Shown here one piece after another: positions 19,816-24,954 of a stretch of 24,954 bases of DNA. Position 1 is the first letter of the stretch; each line of letters opens with the position of its first letter. Source of the stretch: a virus; the IMG/VR virus record IMGVR_UViG_3300042879_005054, positions 1 through 24,954 of that record; one strand, given 5' to 3'. The notes under the pieces were generated by a model that was not told the DNA's origin, ran no database searches, and saw only the letters and a program-made list of their open reading frames with translations. The translations under genes and the position numbers were made by a program.

Positions 19816-20049
19816 ATGCCGACGTATAATATCGAAGATACCGAAACTGGTATCATCACCACGGAAATGATGACCGTGGCTGAGATGGAACAGCTCCTCA
19901 AGGGCAACCCGAATAAGCGATTAATTATTGGGTCACCTAAAATCGTCTCTGGTGTAGCCTCGAAGCATAATAAGCCTTCTGAGGGCTTCCGCGACCTCCT
20001 AAAGACTATCAAGAAACACAATCGAGGGTCTACCATGAATACGTGGTAG
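19816..20049 (+). CDS. small conserved T4-like phage protein (FmdB-like pattern without cysteines)
   Basis: A 77-residue protein beginning MPTYNIEDTETGIITTEMMTV, followed by EMEQLLKGNP, IGSPKIVSGVASKHNKPSEG and FRDLLKTIKKHNRGSTMNTW. The opening MPTY and layout recall FmdB-type zinc-ribbon proteins, but the cysteines are absent. I recognise this form from T4-like phages of aquatic hosts; its function is unknown. AAAGGAG lies upstream. Confidence 0.75.
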   Translation: MPTYNIEDTETGIITTEMMTVAEMEQLLKGNPNKRLIIGSPKIVSGVASKHNKPSEGFRDLLKTIKKHNRGSTMNTW

Positions 20050-20090
20050 ACCTGTTTTGCTATGTCAACCCTAACCAACGGGAGTAGCAC

Positions 20091-20876
20091 ATGGGGTTTG
20101 CTCAAACTGTCGATATCGAAAATGAATTTTTACCTGAATTTCTAACACGAAATCAGAAAAAGAAACTAAAGAAACAGGTTCGACAGCACAAGCAGCCAAA
20201 TAAGGCTCAACCTCAGCAAAATATTATGCAATTACCAAAGATAAACCCTCTAACCTCCGGTCAGGCTCGCACATTTCAAGCCTTCGATGACGGAAAAAAT
20301 CTGATTTTACATGGTGTGGCTGGTACTGGTAAGACTTTCATGTCAGTCTATCTTGCACTTCGCGCCGTTTTAGACGGTGATGCGCCAAAACCAGTCGTAA
20401 TTATTCGATCAGTTGTGCCAACCCGCGACATGGGCTTTCTCCCGGGCACACAGAAAGAGAAATCCGCTGTCTATGAGGAACCATATTCAGCAATATGCAA
20501 TGAGCTTTTCAAGAAGCCCGGTGCATATGATACACTTAAGCGCGATGGTACCATTCAGTTTGCCACTACTTCATTCCTTCGCGGCTTGACTTTTAGAGAT
20601 AACATTGTTATAGTCGATGAATGTCAGAATATGACGTTTCATGAGCTGGATTCTGTCATCACTCGCATGGGTACTGGGTGCAGAGTCATCTTCTGCGGTG
20701 ATTTTCGCCAGAGTGACCTTTGGAGAAATGACGAACGAGAAGGGCTACATACATTCATGTCTGTCATAAAGCATATGCGTAGCTTCGCGCGTGTAGAATT
20801 TACGAAAGATGATATTGTGAGGTCTGACCTCGTTCGGGAATATATTGAGGCGAAGCTGGAAGAAGGGCTTGTGTGA
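20091..20876 (+). CDS. phoH: PhoH-family P-loop ATPase
   Basis: A 261-residue PhoH-like protein. A lysine/glutamine-rich N-terminal stretch of about 50 residues precedes the ATPase: GVAGTGKT at 75-82 (Walker A), IIRSVVPTRDMGFLPGT at about 104-120, FLRGLTFRDNIVIVDECQNM at about 162-181 (Walker B with DE), and TRMGTGCRVIFCGDFRQSDL (sensor region). PhoH is very common in marine and freshwater phages; an RNA-helicase-like role in RNA processing is proposed for the family. It has GGGAG before its ATG and overlaps the exonuclease gene (GTGA). Confidence 0.93.
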   Translation: MGFAQTVDIENEFLPEFLTRNQKKKLKKQVRQHKQPNKAQPQQNIMQLPKINPLTSGQARTFQAFDDGKNLILHGVAGTGKTFMSVYLALRAVLDGDAPKPVVIIRSVVPTRDMGFLPGTQKEKSAVYEEPYSAICNELFKKPGAYDTLKRDGTIQFATTSFLRGLTFRDNIVIVDECQNMTFHELDSVITRMGTGCRVIFCGDFRQSDLWRNDEREGLHTFMSVIKHMRSFARVEFTKDDIVRSDLVREYIEAKLEEGLV

Positions 20877-21541
20877 GATTTGTTCATGATTTGGTGACAC
20901 TACCAGAGCTTACCGCGGTTCAAACAGATCGCGGTAGGCTCTATAACACACCTTCTGGTGAAGCTTACCCATCAATTACCACAGTCTTAGGTGCACGCCC
21001 AGAAAAGAAGCGTATTATCGCTGAGTGGCGCGCTCGCGTTGGTGAGCAAGAGGCAAATCGCGTGTCTGCGCAAGCTTCACGCCGCGGAACTTCGATTCAT
21101 ACTATGATGGAAAAATACATCGTAGGTGAAGACCCAACAATTGGTGAAATGCCTAACAATGTCACGATGTTTAATTCGATCAGGTCTGTGCTTGATAAGC
21201 ATCTTACGCATGTTTATGCTATGGAAGCGCCACTATACTCCGATCGCATGAAGGTTGCTGGTCGATGTGACTTGGTTGGTAAGTGGGCTGGTACAGATTG
21301 CATCATTGATTTCAAGACTTCAAAGCGCCTTAAGACCGAAGAGCATATTGATAACTATCTTCTGCAGGCCACTGCATATTCTCTGATGTTTGAGGAGCGT
21401 ACTGCTCGGATTATACCGGGTATAGTCATTCTTATTGGTGTTGATGATGAGGTAAAACCTCAAATGTTCTGTCGATACCGCGACAAATATGTGGAAAAAT
21501 TGTGCGATGTCATACTCGAATATCACAGAGACAACATATAA
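20873..21541 (+). CDS. PD-(D/E)XK nuclease, RecB/Cas4-like exonuclease
   Basis: A 222-residue nuclease from a GTG start overlapping the phoH stop. Core motifs: PSITTVLG near 33-40, RGTSIHTMMEKY at 71-82 (first helix with His and Glu), GRCDLVG at 130-136, IIDFKTS at 144-150 (Asp and Lys of the active site) and NYLLQATAYS at 161-170 (QxxxY). This order is that of the RecB-family exonucleases found beside PhoH in T4-like aquatic phages. Likely acts in DNA degradation or recombination. All active-site residues are present. The next gene overlaps it by 35 bases. Confidence 0.9.
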   Translation: MRFVHDLVTLPELTAVQTDRGRLYNTPSGEAYPSITTVLGARPEKKRIIAEWRARVGEQEANRVSAQASRRGTSIHTMMEKYIVGEDPTIGEMPNNVTMFNSIRSVLDKHLTHVYAMEAPLYSDRMKVAGRCDLVGKWAGTDCIIDFKTSKRLKTEEHIDNYLLQATAYSLMFEERTARIIPGIVILIGVDDEVKPQMFCRYRDKYVEKLCDVILEYHRDNI

Positions 21542-22100
21542 GCCTCTGCGCGATTATATTGTCGTAGCGAGTAATATTCTGTCGCATGATGTGTGTCGTC
21601 GTGCTATGTCACTATTTGACAATATGATATCAAATCATGAACATCATGCGACAGATGGATATAATTTCTCGCAGTTAAATGTCACCAGACATTCTTCTAT
21701 CAATCAGGAATGCAAAATTATGCATGATGAATTGGTTCATGCTAGCTTGAATGCGCTTAAGTTTTATAAGCAGCGTGTATCGGAATCTTCATTCTGGCCA
21801 GATAGAACTGCGCTTGAAGAATTTAGAATAAAGAGATATTTGCCAAATAGTAATCATAGATTTGATGATCATGTCGATGCTGCGGGTCTATCAACATCAA
21901 AAAGATACCTAGCTTTTTTCTGGTATCTAAATGATGTCACAGAAGGTGGTGAGACATGTTTTCCTTCTCTTGACATATCTGTCAAACCACAGGCTGGTCG
22001 TGCATTAATTTTCCCGCCGATGTGGATGTTCCCACATCGTGCGAATACGCCAATCTCAGGACCAAAGTACATGGTTGGGTCATATCTACACTTTACATAG
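21507..22100 (+). CDS. 2-oxoglutarate/Fe(II)-dependent dioxygenase, prolyl-4-hydroxylase-like
   Basis: A 197-residue double-stranded beta-helix oxygenase. The iron site is visible as His122 and Asp124 (DDHVDAAG) with the distal His177 (FPHRANTP), and Lys187 (KYMVGSYLHF) is the expected 2OG-binding basic residue. GGETCFPSLDISVKPQAGRALIFP is the standard core segment. Length is typical for phage P4H-like proteins, which hydroxylate proteins or small molecules; the target is unknown. Start at 21507 is preferred over an ATG at 21489, both inside the preceding gene. Confidence 0.88.
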   Translation: MSYSNITETTYKPLRDYIVVASNILSHDVCRRAMSLFDNMISNHEHHATDGYNFSQLNVTRHSSINQECKIMHDELVHASLNALKFYKQRVSESSFWPDRTALEEFRIKRYLPNSNHRFDDHVDAAGLSTSKRYLAFFWYLNDVTEGGETCFPSLDISVKPQAGRALIFPPMWMFPHRANTPISGPKYMVGSYLHFT

Positions 22101-22103
22101 CCA

Positions 22104-22132
22104 TTGACAAAATAGCAAATTTGTTGTATAAA
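22104..22132 (+). promoter_or_regulatory. promoter for the tmRNA, overlapping a late-promoter box
   Basis: TTGACA (22104-22109), 17-bp spacer, TATAAA (22127-22132). The -10 region also reads TATAAATA (22127-22134), the T4 late-promoter consensus. Predicted start near 22139. Confidence 0.7.
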
Positions 22133-22138
22133 TATTCT

Positions 22139-22475
22139 TGTCATCGTTGATGGCGATATAATAGATACTACGGACCGCGGGGCAGTGCCGCGCAGCTCCA
22201 CCAATAATACGGCCGTGACCTCTGCCTTAGGTACGTCACGGTTTTCTTTGGTAGCGTACCCCAAGTTCCGGGTGCTTTAATGCGTAAGAGGAAAACTCTA
22301 CCGCCAATATGGGGCTGAAACAGAATCGACGGGTATGGTAAAGGTTGACCGGAGATGACGGCTAGCGGCCTAACCGCTATTGATAAGTGCCAATGACAAC
22401 GGCTTTGCCGTAGCACTCGCTGCCTAATAGGTAAGCGCGGTTTGGGGAGCACCGGGCAACAGAAGCTCCCCACCC
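22139..22475 (+). ncRNA. ssrA: two-piece (circularly permuted) tmRNA, phage-encoded
   Basis: tmRNA rescues stalled ribosomes and tags the unfinished protein. The gene is permuted. The acceptor piece comes first and ends CAGCTCCACCA at 22203, with a T stem CGCGG/CCGCG (22176-22192). After an intervening segment the coding piece starts GGGGCTG at 22311. GGGGCTG and CAGCTCC pair over seven bases, and the third pair is G-U, the alanine identity element. The tag frame (22389-22427) encodes ANDNGFAVALAA then TAA. A GGGGAGC/GCTCCCC hairpin (22444-22471) follows. The T loop (GGCAGTG) is unusual. Outer ends are approximate; the permuted form is characteristic of alphaproteobacteria. Confidence 0.93.
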
Positions 22476-22524
22476 TACTCAATGTATCCTCTTGAATAGG
22501 GCCACAACAGAAGGACAAAACATC

Positions 22525-23103
22525 TTGACGGAAAGGATTATAAGCGTTGCCCTGGGCGCGCTCGTAGGCGCAGCTTTAGTTGTTTTTGGTAGCGATATGC
22601 TACATCACTCGGCTGAAGCTGCACCAAGAAACAATCAATCTGAGATTAGAGAAGCTAGAATTAGCGTCCCTCAGTTTGATATTGGTATTGATCTAACACC
22701 GCCTGAGTTTGAAGATCATATCACTACAAGTCAGGCTGATCTGCATTGCATGGCCCACGCTATATACTATGAGGCTCGCGGTGAAAGATTTGTCGGTATG
22801 CTTGCAGTGGCTAATGTGATCTTAAATCGTTCACAAGACCCAGATTACCCTAATACGATCTGTGGTGTCACTCGACAGAGAACCCGAAACATTTGTCAGT
22901 TTGAATATTACTGCAAGGTTGGTAATCGAGTCCCGCCAGCAAATGACCCTCAGTGGCAAATGGCCAATGATATTGCGATGCATGTCATGTCTGGTAATCT
23001 ACCCGATATCACAGATGGCGCAATACGTTTTCATGCCGTGAGTGGGTCTTCGCCGCAGAGAAATGCACTGCGTATTGGGTCGCATATGTTTTATAGGAGA
23101 TAA
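22525..23103 (+). CDS. SleB-type cell wall hydrolase (probable endolysin)
   Basis: A 192-residue protein with the Hydrolase_2 (SleB) domain that cuts peptidoglycan. Residues about 5-22 form a membrane or signal-anchor helix (IISVALGALVGAALVVFG). The domain begins at about 70 with DLHCMAHAIYYEARGE, where Glu83 is the expected catalytic residue, followed by GMLAVANVILNRSQDPDYPN, TICGVTRQ and ICQFEYYCKVG. A TTG start at 22525 is chosen because AAGGA lies ten bases upstream; an earlier TTG at 22492 would fall close to the end of the tmRNA. SleB-type endolysins are common in phages of alphaproteobacteria. The N-terminal helix suggests a signal-arrest-release mode, which is inference. Confidence 0.88.
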   Translation: MTERIISVALGALVGAALVVFGSDMLHHSAEAAPRNNQSEIREARISVPQFDIGIDLTPPEFEDHITTSQADLHCMAHAIYYEARGERFVGMLAVANVILNRSQDPDYPNTICGVTRQRTRNICQFEYYCKVGNRVPPANDPQWQMANDIAMHVMSGNLPDITDGAIRFHAVSGSSPQRNALRIGSHMFYRR

Positions 23104-23106
23104 GTT

Positions 23107-23955
23107 GTGAGTCTTTTTTATGATAATTGTCGAAATGAATTTAACTTGAGTGTGATTGCCGGGCCATGTGTGTTTGAGTCCAAGCAACATGCGCTTGATA
23201 TGGCAGGTCAGTTATCTGAAATCTGCAAAGACTTAAATGTAAACTACATCTATAAGACTTCTTTTGACAAGGCAAACCGAACAAGTGTCACTTCATATCG
23301 TGGTGCGGGGTTTGATGAAGCATTCTATGGGTTTGTTGCCGTCAAGGAAATGTTTGGGCTTGAAGTTTTGACTGACGTGCATGAGCCGTGGCATTGCGAA
23401 ACTGTACCCGCGGATATTATTCAAATTCCAGCATTTCTCTGCCGTCAAACTGACCTGCTGCAGGCTGCTGCTGCATCAGGCAAGCCTGTAAATGTAAAGA
23501 AGGGTCAGTTTCTCTCGCCGCGTGAGATGGTCAATATCGTGCATAAGCTGGAGTCATCTGGTTGCACTAAGGTCATGATGACTGAGCGTGGCACTACATT
23601 TGGTTATAACGATCTTGTTGTTGACATGCGGTCGCTTGATATCATGCGCGGCAACACGCCAATGAATTACCCTGTCATCATGGATTGCACCCACGCGGTA
23701 CAGTCGCCTGGTGGTAACGGTATTTCGTCTGGTGGCAATCGTTCGATGGTGCCCGTCATCGCGCGTGCAGCCACAGCTGTCGGTATTGCTGGCGTGTTTA
23801 TGGAAGTGCATCAGGACCCAGACAATGCACCGTGCGATGGTCCGAATATGCTGCACTTAGCCAATTTTAAGTCTGTACTTCAGCAGCTACTTGAGTTAGA
23901 TTATGTCGTGAAGGCTCATATGTCATCTAGAGGAGAACAAAGTGAAGCTTGGTAA
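23107..23955 (+). CDS. kdsA: 3-deoxy-D-manno-octulosonate-8-phosphate synthase
   Basis: KdsA condenses phosphoenolpyruvate with arabinose-5-phosphate to Kdo-8-phosphate, precursor of the inner core sugar of lipopolysaccharide. The 282 residues match the family throughout: AGPCVFES at 18-25, YKTSFDKANRTS, TDVHEPWHC, IIQIPAFLCRQTDLL, VNVKKGQFLSPREM, TERGTTFGYNDLVVDMR, MDCTHAVQSPGG and a GVFMEVHQDPDNAPCDGPN end. The Cys in AGPC and the later Glu and Asp are those of the metal-dependent class. Nothing is missing, so it should be active. GTG start with TAGGAG upstream; it overlaps the cupin gene by 14 bases. A rare auxiliary gene in a phage, placed among T4-type core genes. Confidence 0.95.
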   Translation: MSLFYDNCRNEFNLSVIAGPCVFESKQHALDMAGQLSEICKDLNVNYIYKTSFDKANRTSVTSYRGAGFDEAFYGFVAVKEMFGLEVLTDVHEPWHCETVPADIIQIPAFLCRQTDLLQAAAASGKPVNVKKGQFLSPREMVNIVHKLESSGCTKVMMTERGTTFGYNDLVVDMRSLDIMRGNTPMNYPVIMDCTHAVQSPGGNGISSGGNRSMVPVIARAATAVGIAGVFMEVHQDPDNAPCDGPNMLHLANFKSVLQQLLELDYVVKAHMSSRGEQSEAW

Positions 23956-24322
23956 GGTTTGGGGTGATACCGAGGACCTGTTTACATCACCGAATGTAGA
24001 GGTTCATCGCATCAATACTAAGGCGGGCTTTCGATGCTCGCTGCATAGTCATCGTCATCGTTGGAATGGCTTCTATGTGATTAGCGGCATTATCGAAATT
24101 CACACCGAAAAGCAGTATGGGTTGACAGATGTAACTGTGCTTCGCCCTGGTGACTTTACTGCGGTGCCGCCAAATGAGGTGCATTGCTTTGTCTGCACCC
24201 AAGATGCTCAGGCCCTTGAGATTTACTGGCCTCAGCATATGGAGTCGATTGATATCGTTCGCAAGGATGTCGGCGGGTTCATTGCTGCATTAGCTGCTAA
24301 GTCGGTTGATGATGCAGCCTGA
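23942..24322 (+). CDS. cupin-domain protein
   Basis: A 126-residue single-domain cupin. The metal-site motif is CSLHSHRHRWNGFYVISG at about 32-49, with HxH and a downstream Glu/Tyr region, and the second motif DFTAVPPNEVHCF (about 82-94) gives the last His. It resembles the mannose-6-phosphate isomerase-like cupins. GTG start with GAGGAGA upstream, inside the end of kdsA, so the two are co-translated. Its link to kdsA suggests sugar metabolism, such as supplying or handling a pentose or hexose phosphate, but that is inference. Confidence 0.85.
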   Translation: MKLGKVWGDTEDLFTSPNVEVHRINTKAGFRCSLHSHRHRWNGFYVISGIIEIHTEKQYGLTDVTVLRPGDFTAVPPNEVHCFVCTQDAQALEIYWPQHMESIDIVRKDVGGFIAALAAKSVDDAA

Positions 24323-24551
24323 ACTGTCTATCATGACGCCTGAGCGGTTTGCCTCGACAATCGAGAAGACCGTCATCGAAAAGAACATGACGTATCTTGA
24401 TGCGATCATGCATGTATGTGATACTACGGGTTTGGAGGTCGAGGTGATCCCTCGCCTCCTCTCGCCGCGAATTAAAAAGATTCTGACCAGTGAAGCTAAT
24501 GGTCTTAATCTACTAAAGCGCAAGCCTGGTGAGGTTAGGTTACCGATTTAG
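24309..24551 (+). CDS. 33: late-transcription co-activator, T4 gp33-like
   Basis: An 80-residue protein. In T4, gp33 binds RNA polymerase and links it to the sliding clamp gp45 for late transcription. The middle is close to T4 gp33: FASTIEKTVIEKNMTYLDAI parallels its IEKMVEEFGMSYLEA segment, then LLSPRIKKILTSEANGLNLL parallels IPSGIIEKIQSEAIDENLL. It ends in a hydrophobic LPI. The protein lacks about 30 residues of the T4 N-terminus. The next gene is gp59-like, as in T4. The start is uncertain (24309, 24312 or 24333) because no good ribosome site is visible. Confidence 0.82.
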   Translation: MMQPELSIMTPERFASTIEKTVIEKNMTYLDAIMHVCDTTGLEVEVIPRLLSPRIKKILTSEANGLNLLKRKPGEVRLPI

Positions 24552-24561
24552 GATGGAAGGT

Positions 24562-24954
24562 ATGAAGGCATATCAAGAATATGTCGCCTTGCGGCTACAC
24601 TTTACGCAGGATAGCTATGACTATTTCAAATATCAAGGTAAAGTGAAGCCAATCAAGGGTTCTACGTTTGAGGCGCGAAATGATGTATTTCATTTTCGTC
24701 GCCTTGAGCGCAGATATAAAGATGACCTCACTGGGTTCTATGTCGCAAACATGTCTCAGGGCGTCAGATTTATTCGTGAGATGGTTACTGTCGAAGCCGA
24801 GAAGCGATATGTTGACTGGAAGCGCCACATGGAGTCAATCACATATCGCTTCAAGCAAGATATGCAGAACGTCGCTGAAAGCTGCAATGATGTAGCCAAA
24901 GCGTGGTCAACAAGTGGTGACCACCCTGAGATATTGCGTCTTTATCTTGGCGGG
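24562..24954 (+). CDS. 59: helicase loader, T4 gp59-like (3' end outside window)
   Basis: The first 131 residues of a protein cut off by the window end. T4 gp59 loads the replicative helicase gp41 onto forked DNA. Several stretches align by eye with T4 gp59: YFKYQGKVKP (T4 YDVIKYNW), FHFRRLERRYKDDLTGFYVA (T4 YFFQKLSEKYKLKELALIFI), and YVDWKRHMESITYRFKQDM (T4 YREYIGRLKQIKFKFEEDI). The start at 24562 is chosen because AGGATGG precedes it; an ATG at 24553 would add three residues. The order 33 then 59 supports the call. Confidence 0.82.
   Translation, partial: MKAYQEYVALRLHFTQDSYDYFKYQGKVKPIKGSTFEARNDVFHFRRLERRYKDDLTGFYVANMSQGVRFIREMVTVEAEKRYVDWKRHMESITYRFKQDMQNVAESCNDVAKAWSTSGDHPEILRLYLGG

Noticed and set aside
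1-24954. CRISPR array, insertion sequence or integrase
   Set aside because: No regularly spaced direct repeats, no transposase or integrase motifs and no terminal inverted repeats with a target duplication were seen.

Overview
The window looks like part of a large T4-like (tailed, myovirus-type) bacteriophage genome, most likely infecting an alphaproteobacterium. T4-type genes at the right end support the phage assignment: a dNMP kinase, PhoH, a PD-(D/E)XK exonuclease, a gp33-like late-transcription co-activator and, directly after it, the start of a gp59-like helicase loader, in the same 33-59 order as T4. Dense small overlapping genes, eight tRNAs and a SleB-type lysis enzyme fit as well. 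The host is inferred from a circularly permuted, two-piece tmRNA of the alphaproteobacterial kind and from Bug/TctC-type periplasmic proteins. No gene for a bacterial core process other than auxiliary metabolism is visible.

Layout. 1-1498: 3' part of a GMP reductase gene and a TctC/Bug solute-binding protein. 1500-3441: two runs of tiny overlapping genes, each behind a strong sigma70-like promoter, then tRNA-Gln. 3523-4296: an AT-rich SGNH-like cargo gene. 4302-5720: small genes and tRNAs (Leu-UAA anticodon, CAU, Arg). 5832-6991: a second TctC/Bug protein and a small partner. 7027-7371: four tRNAs. 7399-10578: an AT-rich block with three RimK-like ATP-grasp ligases and two small paralogous proteins. 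10589-11366 (minus strand): an exported thermonuclease and a Lys/Glu/Ala coiled-coil protein. 11464-16966: a methyltransferase-like protein, a Lys-rich wHTH-like protein, a T7-type DNA ligase, a GNAT-like protein, a conserved Cys-cluster phage protein and many small genes. 16959-18576: an AT-rich radical SAM gene and a convergent holin-like gene. 18627-24954: T4-type core genes, a 2OG-Fe(II) oxygenase, the tmRNA, a SleB-type hydrolase, Kdo-8-phosphate synthase, a cupin, gp33 and gp59.

How it may work together. Core replication and transcription genes alternate with host-modifying cargo: nucleotide salvage (guaC, dNMP kinase), periplasmic solute capture (two Tat-type TctC proteins), envelope sugar synthesis (kdsA, cupin), ribosome rescue and decoding (tmRNA, tRNAs), and possible peptide modification (ATP-grasp trio, radical SAM). 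The small-gene runs are driven by near-consensus promoters with 17-bp spacers. Four of these promoters carry an 18-bp palindrome (TGTGACA-N4-TGTCACA type) centred exactly 45.5 bp upstream of the -35 box. This is the strongest sign of an undescribed regulatory system in the window. All assignments come from reading motifs by eye; no database search was possible.
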